A DNA stretch of 64,000 nt from Chimonanthus salicifolius (lineage: Eukaryota; Streptophyta; Magnoliopsida; Laurales; Calycanthaceae), in contig CM023540.1 of NCBI GenBank assembly GCA_013350335.1, positions 44,003,222 through 44,067,221 on the forward strand, given 5' to 3'. Each line of letters opens with the position of its first letter. Within the stretch, counting starts at the first letter, position 1. The notes below the pieces were generated by a model that ran no database searches, was not told the origin of the DNA, and was given only the letters and a program-made list of their open reading frames with translations. Shown piece by piece: positions 43,920 to 55,038 of this stretch. The position numbers were made by a program, and so were the translations under genes.

Positions 43920-44573
43920 TTCGCGTGATCAATCGATCGATCGATCTTACCCTAAACAGACAACGGATCGATCGATCAAATGTGATCGTGCGATCGATCT
44001 TGAGATGAAAGGTCGACTGTCAAACTGTCGATCTCTCAGTTAAGATCGATCGCACGATCACAGTGATCGATCTTGGCCTAAACAGACAATCGATCGATCG
44101 ATCAGATGTGATCGTGCGATCGATCTTGAGATGAGAGGTCGACTGTCAAACTGTCGACCTCTCAGTTAAGATCGATCGCACGATTGTATGTGATCGTGCA
44201 ATCGATCTTTGAATGGGTCACAGTCGATCGCACGATCACATACAATCGTGCGATCGATCTTGAGATGAGAGGTCGACTGTCAAACCGTCGACCTCTCAGT
44301 TAAAATCGATTGCACGATCCCATGGAACCGTGCGATCGACTGAATCCCGTGTTATGATCAATCGATCGTTTCGAAAATGAACTGTCGGATCAATCGATCG
44401 ATCGTATACGCCTCAGATCGATCGTATACGCCTCAGATCGATCGATCGACGTGAAATGGCGTTGCAGCACCGATCGCACGATTTCGCGTAGAGAGGGCAG
44501 AATGGTAATTTCTACTCAATTTTCGGAAATCGGTGTCTAATGGCAGAAATCCGCGGTGTCTATATGCCCACCC
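43920..44573. repeat. Right terminal inverted repeat of the MULE
   Basis: Inverse of the left TIR. It carries three AGGTCGACTGTCAAACNGTCGACCT-like hairpins and a short tandem duplication of GATCGATCGTATACGCCTCA (44396-44436) not seen in the left copy. The end reads ATATGCCCACCC. Confidence 0.88.
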
Positions 44574-44802
44574 AAAATAAAGGAATGATAGACAAGCGAA
44601 GAAAGAGTCTAAAGCGTCAGGTGTAGAGGATCTACTGTAACATCTGCTTGAAGAGTTCGGAAGTTGTTCAGAACGTGGACTCCTGCCTCAGCCTTTTACT
44701 CTGACAGCAATGAATTTGGGTTTATTATATTTTAAATAGTTAATATATTTATTTATTGCATTGAAACTTTCATGGAGAGTCTTTTATCACTTATTTAGGG
44801 CA

Positions 44803-45083
44803 GCTATCCTCCGTAAGTGTTTTGTGTAATTAAATATAGAATTTAGAGTATTGCCTATTTTACTCTTCTATTGTGGTATAAATCAATTCACTGACCAGCT
44901 CATCAGATCACTGACTGAATCATTGATCCTTCCATTGCGGTATAAATCGGTTAGCCGAAATGGTAGATTTGTCTAGTCAAGATAGCAGATTCGATTTTTG
45001 ACATTCTTTTTTCTTTGGTATGACAAGGGTAAAATCGAAAGTACCCTTAAAACCCGTGTCGAGTTACATAAAATACCCGTGGG
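44803..45083. mobile_element. MITE-like element with CAGTGATC/GATCACTGA motifs, copy 2
   Basis: Starts GGGCAGCTATCCTCC and ends (inward) GGCCAACGATCCTCC. Inner parts match the element at 34967-35470: TTTAGAGTATTGCCTATTTTA on one side and GTCGAGTTACATAAAATACCC on the other. The interval 44582-44802 has no recognised feature. Confidence 0.6.
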
Positions 45084-45355
45084 AGGATCGTTGGCCTTTA
45101 TTTATTTATTTTACTATCAAGATCTCCACTGATCTTTTAGAATATGTGAAAATCTCTCAATCCATATCAGTAGGTATAACTATAGAAGTGGCCTTTTTGA
45201 GTTGAGAATAAATCGAACACAAAACCCTCACTTTCTAAAAATATTATTTAAATATCTAAATGGTCACTGTCTAAAGCAAGTAGTGGCAAGTAAAAAAAAT
45301 CTCTTAATCCATTGCCTCCAAATTTCATACTAAAGTGGCTCCAAATGTACCACAC

Positions 45356-45515
45356 AGGTGTAGTTTAATTAGTTACTTATTGCTTCAGGAAATAGGAGGT
45401 TACAGATTCGAACCCTCATGACCTAATCTTGGTGTATCTTAGGGGTAGTGGGCTCATCCGTAGGGGTTTTAGGAGGATTGTGTCTGAATTTCCCACACAG
45501 TTAATCCAAAAAAAA
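45356..45515 (+). mobile_element. SINE, tRNA-derived
   Basis: An A-box-like GTAGTTTAATTAG and a B-box-like CAGATTCGAACCC are spaced as in a tRNA, followed by CCTAATCTTGGTGTATC, GGGGTTTTAGGAGGATTG and an A-rich tail at 45507-45515. The body matches the minus-strand SINEs at 57470-57854 and 59792-59950. No translation expected. 45084-45355 has nothing recognised. Confidence 0.8.
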
Positions 45516-46010
45516 TATATCACATGTTCTTTTTATCTCTATTTTTTATTAAAAATGATTTTTTATGTCATTTAAAAAAATTATATAATTTTATAAAAAA
45601 TTAGATTGGGCTAGGTTGAATAAAATTAGATTAGGCTAGCAGGAGTCCAAATATTAGGTGATACACATCATTTTTGTTTATCCAACATGTAAAGTATATA
45701 TCACCTATAGTAGGTCCAGATATTGCTAGGACAGTTTCATATCACTCACATGATATATTTTTAATTTTAGTAAAAAATATTTTTTGAACCTTGTCGATAT
45801 ATTATAATACAATACGTATCACCAATATACTGATATTTTATTATCCCAATTTCAAACTAATATTTCGAAACTATTTAGGTTAAAATGTCTCCTTCAATAA
45901 TAACAAAAGAAATTTGAGTCAGCTCGGATCAAATTTTTTTACTTTATAGTCAATCTATCTTGAACTCAAATGTACGGGACCTATTACCACCTCTATCTAA
46001 AGCTCTTAAT
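45516..46010. other. AT-rich spacer, nothing recognised
   Basis: No coding region, repeat terminus or RNA gene that I can support. Confidence 0.4.
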
Positions 46011-46015
46011 AATTT

Positions 46016-48971
46016 TGTAACGCCCCGTCCCGCTACGGACGCTGTTATCTCCGAAACATCTCAAAAGTCATAAAAGACGGTTATCGGGTCTAGTTTTTTT
46101 TTTTTTTGAAAACGGGTACTACCTCCCGTTCGCAAACCACAAGCTCAAAAAGTCAATGAGCAACAAACGACATTTGACTAATTGAACATAGTTATACAGT
46201 CATCCGAACAAGCATGTAATAAAAAGTTCATACAAACTAGAGTCTCTAAGTTTAGAACATACACAAGAACATAAATGTTTAACTACTATCGCTCCTCCCC
46301 AGGTGCTTACTCAAAGGGCCCGCACGGCCCCTCCACGATCAGGTACCTGAAAGGTAAGGGCTGAGCTAACTAGCCCAATGAGGATATAATGATTATCACA
46401 AGTTAGCAATATAAGTGGATATGATGCGTGCAAATGCAGAATATCATAACAACAAGGGTACTTATATGCATGAAATCTAAATACACCACAAGCCAATACC
46501 CACCGACCAAAATCGGAGACATCATCTCGATAGCCCACATCAGGTCTTCGAACAAACTCTGGTCTCCCTATCAATACCATCGGAAGACTAAAGAATACGC
46601 AACTGCCTCACCCACATGAGCCATGTCGAAAAACCATCTCGACAACGCCCGATGATAAAATACACAACTGCCTCAACCACACGAGCCGTGTCGGAAAACC
46701 ACCTCTGACCACAGCCCGATGATAAAACACACAACTGCCTCAACCACACGAGCCGTGTCGGAAAACCACCTCGACCACGCCTCCGGGGAAGCCAATCTCT
46801 AGGGCAGGCACCTCAACCACCGGAACGCAACGGGGAGACCCGCATCCCCTATGGGAGTCTCAATCGCAGAACGTAACGGGAAAGTCCTCCCAACAACCAA
46901 CATTCATCACGTCATTATAAACATATACGCATAAAAAGATCCTTCATCTCAATATCCAACGGTACCTTTGTCCGTTGTGGGTTACCTCTCATGCATGTAC
47001 ATGACTTCATAATCATTTATAAGAACATAAGCATGTGTAACAATATATGCACGTAGTAAGATCTCAATATCCAACGGTACCTTGTCCGTTGTGGGTTACC
47101 TATCATGCATGTACATGACTTCATAATCATTTATAAGAACATAAGCATGTGTAACAATATATGCACGTAGTAAGATCTCAAACACAAACCCCATATTTAC
47201 CATGGTCTCATTCACATATTATGAGTAGACGCTCAACATAAATTCATTCGCATGTTATGGATAGACACATAACTCATCGTCATTAAGTCTCAAGCATTAT
47301 GTTTGACATCAGCACATAACTTATTTTCATCATAAATTCGTTCAAATGTTATAGTTAGATAAACGACATAAGCGGTTACAACAATATAAGCATGTTCTTA
47401 CATAACAAACCAAAATCAATATCATGCGAGTCAAAAGCACATAACGAGTTGCTTAAAGACACCCCTCTATGTTCGACATGATTGCATTTGCATCTTATAA
47501 ATAAACACTCAAGGTATCATCAACGTCTTTCAAGTGTCATATTCGATATTAATTTATCCAATTAAAGTTTCTCACAATAGTGTATAGTGGACAAGAGTGC
47601 ACTCGAATAGACCCATTTCCACATAATCATTCTCAACGGTTCACCCTTACTGAGTGGCTTAAATAAATAGAGGGTCCCATTCGAATCACTCCATGTCTGG
47701 AAGTACATATTTGATATATGCAATGCATGCTAAAAACTGTGATAAGTCCCCTCACTTGTGTGCGCTTTCGAAATCCGAGTGAAGAAAATGGGTCGAAGGA
47801 TTGAAGGAGGCGATGCACGGGCTATCGAGCTCGAGAAACTGGGACGGGTCTGCAAAACTAGGATGGATCCCACAAAACTGGCTGAAACTGCTGAGAACAA
47901 GCTAAAGAAGATCCAGAAGCACTCCAGAAAGATCTCCAAAACACGCAGGAAGTGAGCCTGAAATGGGCCTGGGACCAGGGCCTAGAACTGGCCTTGGGCT
48001 GGGCCTAGAAGTGGGCCTGGGCTGAGTTGCTGGGCCAGAAGGGAGTTGGGCTTGGATTTGCTGGGTTGGAAGACTAGGCTCAAAAGGCTTTGGGCCAAAT
48101 CTCGCGGGACCTGATGTTGGGCTCACGAAATGGGCCTAGAAAGCTTGGAGACCCGAAAGGCCAAACGGGCTGGAACAGTTGGGTAGGGCCCGAGCTGCAA
48201 CTGGGCCTAGGAAGCTCAACTCGGTTGCAGAAGCAACCAGGAAAGGGAGAGGAGATGAGGGACGGCGGCGGCGGTGGTAGCTGGATTTAGGGTTTTGGAA
48301 GAGAATAAGGGGAGGGAGGGAAAGAAAAGAGAAGAGATGATGGCGGCGGCGGCACAACACAAGGGGATCGGAGCTAGGGTTTGCAGTGGAGGAAGAAGAA
48401 CCGAACAGAAAAGAGAGATCTGAAGAAGAGAGAAGAGATGCGGCAGCGGCGATAGGAGGGAGGGAGACCAAAGAAGGCAATAAGAGAGAGAAGAAGGTAT
48501 CACTGAGAGAAGGAGAAGGGCAAGGAGGTGGCGGCGGCGGCGGCGGCGACAAGGGGGTCTTAGGGCTTGCTCGTGAAGGAGGAAGGAGAGGAAGAGAAAA
48601 GAGGAGAGGGAGAATAGGAAGGGGCGGCGGCTAGGGTTTGCAAAAGGGAGGGGAAAGAGAGATTAAATATGGAGGGTCTTAGGGTTTAGATATCCTTTTT
48701 TTTTTTTAACAAAGAAAAAAGAAAGCATCACTTTCACAAAAAGTTTTTAAAATGGTGACCAAAATGTGATTTTCAAATAATTTAAATGGCAAAAATAATT
48801 AAAATATTAAAATTACCAAAATACCATTTGAGCTTCAGAGCTCGAAAATAGGGTTAACTAGGGTCCCACCACGGAGCCTACACAATCCTCACTGCCACCA
48901 AAACACCAAAAACAACTTAGCAGATTCACAAAACCCTCTAAGACCCCGAAATATCGGGCCAGGTCATTACA
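46016..48971 (-). mobile_element. Solo LTR of a Gypsy (Tekay/Del-like) retrotransposon
   Basis: The 2956 bp block is flanked by AATTT (46011-46015 and 48972-48976). On the minus strand it begins TGTAATGACCTGGCCC and ends GGGACGGGGCGTTACA, the same 3' end type as the solo LTR at 19967. No internal coding region. It contains a 115 bp tandem duplication (46946-47174), a tandem repeat of about 65 bp around 46600-46790 (ACAACTGCCTCAACCAC), and a GGCGGC-rich, GAGA-rich stretch (48230-48650) that corresponds to a transcribed leader on the minus strand. Long open frames near 48136-48552 reflect this low complexity. Confidence 0.85.
46946..47174. repeat. 115 bp tandem duplication
   Basis: Copies start at ATCTCAATATCCAACGG, 46946 and 47061, and differ at about three positions. 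Being nearly identical, the duplication is younger than the LTR. Confidence 0.9.
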
Positions 48972-48999
48972 AATTTGGTTAAAGTTCATCAATTGAATA

Positions 49000-49990
49000 G
49001 TTAATAATTTGTTACCTATGTGTTTTCAACTATCATAGTTTGTCTTTCATAATTTTATTGGAGATCGTAAAAGACATAATTTGAATTAGTTTTGGTTCTT
49101 TTAAGTACATTTAATATTTAAAACACGTATAATCATGTCTTGTATCTAGGAATTCAAGATGAAATGTAATGGTGTATATTTTTTGCAAATGATATAGTAA
49201 TAATCAGTGAGACGAAACAATAACTTAACGCTAGGTTAGATTTGTGAAGGAAGAACGTTGGAGTCAAATGGTTTGAAAATTGATAGATCTAAATATAATA
49301 CGTTGAATGTAATTTTAGTGGGTAAGACTATAGTGAGGGTAACTCGATAAAAATAGGAAATGATTTAGTTATACATTTTAATAAGTTTAGATACTTGGGT
49401 TATATGGTAGATTATCAAGGAGGTTCCGACTTAAATGTAATGAATAGGATAAGAGTCGAGTTTGGGCAAAATGTAAACAATCTAGCGGAGTCTTATGCGA
49501 TTTTTGAGTCCTCATTTGCCTAGAAAGGAACAATTTTATAAAATAATATTAGATATGCGATGCTTTATGGAACAAAGTGTTAGATAATGAAAAAAAAGCA
49601 AATAAACAAAGTTAGTACAACGGAGATACGTATGCTATGTTGGATGAGTGGTTAAACCTTAAATGATAGAAATAAACACATTAGGGATAGTTTAAAGATA
49701 ATTTTGATAAATGACAAATTGAGAGAAACTCGTTGGAAATAGTTTGGATTACATTAGTAAAGGACCAAGCACAACTTCTAGTGTGTAGAATGAATAAGCT
49801 ACGGATCAAAAGTACTAAGAGGAGAGGACGACCTTAAAAAACATGGAGACAAGAGATAAAAAAAAGGACATGTAAGAATGTGGAGTGGCCGATAGTATAG
49901 TTTGTGATAGGATTATCTAGAGAAAAATTCATAAAGCCGACCCTAGATAAATGATATTCCTGATTAATAATGATGAATCAATAAGAGAAA
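49000..49990 (+). mobile_element. RTE-type LINE remnant, highly decayed
   Basis: Stop-ridden plus-strand frames preserve the usual order of the RTE reverse transcriptase C-terminus: FANDIVIISET (near 49175), VNNGLKIDRSKYN, FRYLGYMV (near 49395), INRVEFGQNVNNL, RYAMLYGTKC (near 49550), RICMLCWMSG (near 49630), NDKLRETRW and RGRRP*KTWRQEI. Order and spacing support RTE rather than L1. Confidence 0.7.
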
Positions 49991-51070
49991 GTGTGTAGTC
50001 ATAAGAGAATTAGACTAAAAGCACATGAGAATTAAGTAAAAAAAAAATCTTATATTGGTTATTTGGAGTGATGATGTAGGGAATATATAGATCGGAGAAA
50101 CTTTCATATTTAGATTTGACAAATTGCTTCAAATACTCCTTTATTTGGAACCCATGAGACTTGAATAAAAAATATTAGAATTATGTGTTTGGATGGGTTG
50201 TGCTAGAAGTTCTTGTCTATTTAAGTTCAAGCATAATTTTAAGGAGGTTTTTATGAAAATCTCAAAATCCTTCATAACCGTCGGTCAATGCAACCGAAGA
50301 ATATTAAAGGAAAATGAATTTATAATCAACCACTTCTCGTAAATGTCAATTAATAAAATAAAAAATGAGGGGTGACCCTATGCAAAAAAGTTAGGTGTGG
50401 TCATAAAATATTTAAAAACTCCAATGAGTATTTAGGAGAACCTAGAAAAGATGCATGGAAATTATAATTCAAAATAAATAAAATGAAATAATAAAAATAT
50501 TGGGTGCTGCTTGTTTAATGATAGTTGAGAATTGAGACCATCGGCAGAGGGATAAGTAAAGATTTTTTTTAAAAATATAAGTATATTTTTGTTTAGAGGG
50601 TAATTTTGTCATTTTGAAAATTTTACTTAGCAAGTAATGGTGAATTTAAGTTTGACTTTAGTCGAGAGGGATTTTGAGATTTTCATGAAACTCAAGGGTG
50701 TTTTTCAAAAAAAAATTTAAAAAAAAGTGTATTGTTTTTAAATTTTTTTAAAACACAAGTTTTTTGAATTATTAGAAAACTTAGTGGATTTTTTTGAATT
50801 TCTCCATATATATATATATATATATAAAAGAAACAATTTAAAATTGGCCATCAAATAAATCTTGACTATTTCGTCATTACACCCTTGTTATTTACTTGCA
50901 TACTGCATAAGAAAATAGAGACGTTGTCTAGAAATAGTTAAAAATAGAAAAAAGGAATTTTAAGATTGATTTGATGAATTTGAAGGAATTGATTTGTCAA
51001 TATCATTTTAGTATTAAAAAGTATAGAAATTTCATATAAAATATAATAAAAAAACAAGAAAAAAGATTTT
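49991..51070. other. AT-rich spacer with TA microsatellite
   Basis: Contains (AT)n at about 50808-50826. A stretch at 50510-50640 has GGGTAATTTTGTCATTTTG, similar to the AATTAC..TGCCC block of the MULE-type ends, but no second terminus was found. No gene. Confidence 0.4.
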
Positions 51071-51079
51071 AAGATTAGA

Positions 51080-51629
51080 TTTCAGGTGTATGGAAATTCA
51101 ATATTGATGGAGCTTCCAAAGGGAATCTGGGTCTAGCAGGGATAGGTAGAGTACTTCGAAATCATAGAGGTGAAACTTCTATTATGTTCACTGAATCGGT
51201 GGGAATAAAGAACTCCAATGAAGCTGAAATTCTTTGCATTAGGAAAGCTCTTCTTATTTGGAAGATTCTTGGTCAAGGCAAATTGATTGTAGAAGGGGAT
51301 TCTGCTAATGCTTTCAAGTAGGCATCGGGATTGAGGCGACCACCTTGGAGACTGACTGATGTGGTGAAGGAAGTGAGAATTTTGGCAAGAGAGATGGACG
51401 TTTCTTTTGCTAAAGTTGGACGAACAACAAATGGGGTGGCGGATTATTTTGCTAAACTGGGAGTTGACAACCATTGGACGGGAGTTTTTATTATTTAATT
51501 CTGCTTCTTGTTTTATGTGTGTTGTTTCTCTTGTTTTCTTTTGGTCTATCCCTTTTAGACCCTTTCTCTGTACTGTTTCTCTCTTTCAATGAATCTTTTT
51601 TTGTGACTGCTCAAAAAAAAAAAAAAAAA
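51080..51629 (+). mobile_element. 5'-truncated L1-type LINE, RNase H end
   Basis: Flanked by AAGATTAGA (51071-51079 and 51630-51638) and ending in a poly(A) run of 17-18 bases. The frame reads VWKFNIDGASKGN, GIGRVLRNHRGE, SNEAEIL and VEGDSANAF, then a TAG where Trp is usual (51320), then RRPPWRLTDVV and GVADYFAKLG, stop, 3' untranslated region. It is a typical short target-primed insertion with one nonsense change, younger than the LINE at 3623. Confidence 0.9.
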
Positions 51630-51639
51630 AAGATTAGAA

Positions 51640-53125
51640 TCTTCTTTCAATCCAATCTTATCAAATTACTATATAAAAATTCTTACAAAAGTTATTGTAT
51701 AAAAATAGAAGAAACTTGAAAAAAAAAAAATTGATAACAATTTGTAATTTTATTATAAGATTTGGTGAGTTGAAAAGATTAGGTCGAACCATATCATATT
51801 ATTATCTAGACATAGAGAAAATTCTTGCAAAAATGATTAAAAATACATAAAAGTAATCTTCTTATCAAATATGGAGAATTTGAAGGACTTGGCCCACATT
51901 TTTATTAGCATTAAAAAATATATTTGGGGAAAGTTGTAAAGTAGAGATTGAATTATTTATTATCATTTTTTTTTACCAAAGTTACTCCCAATGTGCATAT
52001 TTCTTACTAATATGATGAATAAAAATGATAAGTCTCCCTCCAAAATAAATACAAATTAAAAACTATAATATAATATAACTAAGATACGATTTATGAGTAA
52101 GTTTCTTTACTCAATTATAATTTATAATTTCAATAACATGTCATATTGTATGAGATTAACTTACTAAATTAAAGTACTCATGGTGGGTATGTCAATAATC
52201 AAAAAAGATGTTTTATTTAGACATCTTTATTTATTTGATTTGAACCAAATAGATGGACAACCAAGAGAGGATGCTACTCTAACTGTCTATTTTATCTTAC
52301 TTCAATTTAGCTATACATGTTTAATAAGACTAATTTCTTTTAAACTTACATAATTATTTCTTTAATTTTGTAAAATTATTAAAAATTTGATGATGGAAAA
52401 AGTCGGGTTTAAATCTACTTAATCTATCAATGTGAAATAAGAATTTTAGACTCCATTTCCTCGGATATGAATCAAGGATTTTAAAACAAAATCCAGAATA
52501 TTCTAACTTTCACTCTGAAAGGAAAAAATGGTTCTAATTCGGACCGGACAAATTCACTGAACAAATTAGGTGTTCTAGGAATTCAACTCTAATGGGGAAT
52601 TGGAAATTCAAATAAAATTTTAAAACAATTAATTAATTGAATTAAATGCAATTACAAAGTTAAACATGCATGAACTCTAATATGGTTCTAAGTCAGCTTT
52701 AAAATCGAAGAACCTTCTAATGAATCAATTTAAACGATGAAATTAAAGTCGAGTAATTGAAACGTGCAAGATGTGAGCAAATTAAATTCAGCGTGCAAAA
52801 ACATTCAACACTTAAATTAAAAATTAATTCCAACACAAATTAAAATTAAAATTCACAAATACCCTATAAAGAGACTCACCAAACTTGGAGAGTCAACAAG
52901 CAAGCTTTCCTCAAATTTTTTCAGTGTCCATACAAAGCTTGGCCAATTACTGAATTTATAAGACTAAATCTAACTAAAATAGGAAAATAAAAATTAAAAA
53001 GAAAACAAAACATTCAGATCTGTTGGGCCTCACGCCCAAATCTGGCCCGTCTGGCCTGTTTCCTAGCTGGCCTTATTTACATAATTATTTGGCACTAAAA
53101 AATTGAAAAAAATAACATAAGACCT
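51640..53125. other. AT-rich sequence, no gene recognised
   Basis: Long AT-rich stretch. The part at 52840-53080 (GAGAGTCAACAAGCAAGC, GGGCCTCACGCCC) may be old LTR sequence, but I cannot pair ends. Confidence 0.35.
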
Positions 53126-53130
53126 GTTAA

Positions 53131-53552
53131 GATCATTGTCACAAATCTCGTTATAGGATATTAACAGAAATTGTTAATAGCGGGATATTTTCAAATTCTC
53201 AAGGTTTTTATCGGGAATCTAACGAGAAAATCTCGCAGAAAGTATAAATTTACAAAAATAATAAAAAAATAATGTGGCTGGAGTTTGAAAATATAGATGA
53301 TATTTCAGAAATAAAAAATGTATATTCGGCCCAAGCATGTTTAACCGGAATTTAACGGTAAAATGTCGTAATTTTAATAGGAATTTACCATTTCTTGCGA
53401 TAAAACGTGCTTTTAACGGGAATTTACCATTAAAAACAGCAGATGCAATAAACTCGCGTCTTTAACATGCAAAAATTATTTTGCCGATATTTTCCCATAT
53501 TTTTGTGATAAAAATGAAAATATTGGCGATATTTGTTACATTGTTTTAAGAC
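53131..53552. mobile_element. MULE-like MITE with TTTAACGGGAATTTACC motifs
   Basis: Inverted ends CATTGTCACAAATCTCG and (inward) CAATGTAACAAATATCG. Subterminal words AACGGGAATTTACC, TAACGGTAAAATG and CGGGAATCTAACG recur on both strands. Possible flanks GTTAAGATC/TTTAAGACA are only partly alike. Non-coding. Confidence 0.55.
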
Positions 53553-53555
53553 ACA

Positions 53556-55029
53556 CGTCCAAGTACAGCTTTAATCTCAGCCCTCGGTTGGTCCATTTTG
53601 CCTTTGAAAACAGAGAAGAAAATCAGGCCCAATCCTGGTCCACATCAGGCCTGTACACTCAGATCCTGCAGTGCTCTTCTCTGGGCCGTTCAATCCTATC
53701 TTCTTGCTATGATCTGAATGCACGAAATTATACCATATTTACAGAATCCCATTTAAAACGAGTTAAGTGAGCCCTTTGAAAGGCCCTAAAATCCAGCCTT
53801 AAATAGTTACATCTGGAAAATCCAGGCCCAGATCTGTCCTTCCGGATCCTTTTCGATTCCTGCAGTATTTTTTCTAGGTGGATTTCAAGTCCCAAAAAGA
53901 ACGATCTGTTGCTGTTTTCTAGGTTGATTCGTTCTCCATATTGGATTCCAGTAGGGTCCACAAGGTGCTGACGTGGTCACTGACTTAGAATTCGAAGTGG
54001 AACCCTCGAGGTAGGAAATGGGCTTGAGACGGGATGTGAAGATATAAAAAAAATGTGTTTTATTATTAAATTTGAGAATTTTTTATATACTCTATGATAT
54101 ATTATCTTTTTTAGTAGTGAAGGGTTAGGTGTGAAGTCTACCTATGCCATTATCGTAGAATTGAAAAATTCTACAAGACCCAGCTTAGAAATTCTATTGA
54201 ATTCCAAAAGAATCCAAACTCAAAAAAATTCCAACGTTTTGAAAGATTTTTGTACCAATGTCAACAGAGTAATGCCTCTTAATAGCTCACCTGGATCTGT
54301 GGCAAAAGGGGATTCAAAGATGATGAAGCAAAACCTCAAATTTTCACTAGAATAATGAGTGAGGCCGAAACTTCCTTTAGCAAAAATTGACACCATGCAA
54401 AGATCATTAATGAATGGAATTTTAGAATTCTAGAATTAATTCTTTAAATCAATTCCTACAACTAATTGCAAAATTCATCCAAAGGGATTGGACAAAAATT
54501 AAAACTAGAACTATAACTAGAAAAACAAAACAAAATTAGAACTCAAAGAGAGAGAGATGACTTCAAGTCGTCAATTCGAATAAGATTGTATTGCTTGTAT
54601 GTTCTGTACAATGCCCAAAGGCCTCATTTATAGATAAAGCTCAAAAAAATATTTACTAGAATTGCCATCTATCAAAATTATTCATTCCACAATCTCACAT
54701 GAGGATTAATCTATTCACCTTCTAAATCCCAATCTTTCCTCTTTCCAACCTTCCTCCATGAATGTGTGGGAGAGAATTCGTGTAAAACCCTAATTGCTTG
54801 GATTTACATTGGTAAAAGGGTCAATTTGACTTCAATTTGGTGAATTTAGAGCATTGGATGATAAGACATAAACTTAGGCTGATTTTGGGTCAATTTTGGT
54901 GGTATTTTATGTTGTAAATGCGGGTTTTTGGCACCAATATTTCTCTTATTTTCAATTATGGCTAATTGAGTAATTTCATGACTTAGTCTCATCTTGGTGG
55001 TCACTCAATTGATCAAAATTGCTCACAAT
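53556..55029. other. Possible old LTR sequence, no gene recognised
   Basis: The stretch 53560-53960 repeats phrases such as CAGGCCC and GATCTGT and looks transcribed-repeat-like. At 54540-54660, GAGAGAGAGATGACTTC..GCCTCATTTATAGAT resembles a retroelement leader on the minus strand. Neither boundary nor coding domain is seen. Confidence 0.3.
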
Positions 55030-55038
55030 TTCATACAT

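Larger units (their letters stand above)
37817..44573. mobile_element. Two-gene Mutator-like element (MULE) with long palindrome-rich terminal inverted repeats
   Basis: The 6757 bp element is flanked by AAAATAAA (37809-37816 and 44574-44581), an 8 bp exact duplication. Terminal inverted repeats of about 0.6 kb begin GGGTGGGCATATAGACA on both sides. The left TIR is followed by a 580-codon plus-strand gene (38692-40434). The right TIR is followed by a minus-strand MURA-type transposase (43532-41317). The two genes converge on a large hairpin at 40640-41165. This layout recalls MuDR, where mudrA and mudrB also converge from TIR promoters, but the second gene here is unrelated to mudrB as far as I can tell. 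The only lesions I see are two TGA codons in the transposase. Confidence 0.9.

Noticed and set aside
48136..48552. Pro/Ser-rich 138-codon frame
   Set aside because: It falls in a GGCGGC/GA-rich low-complexity part of a solo LTR and is open because of composition.
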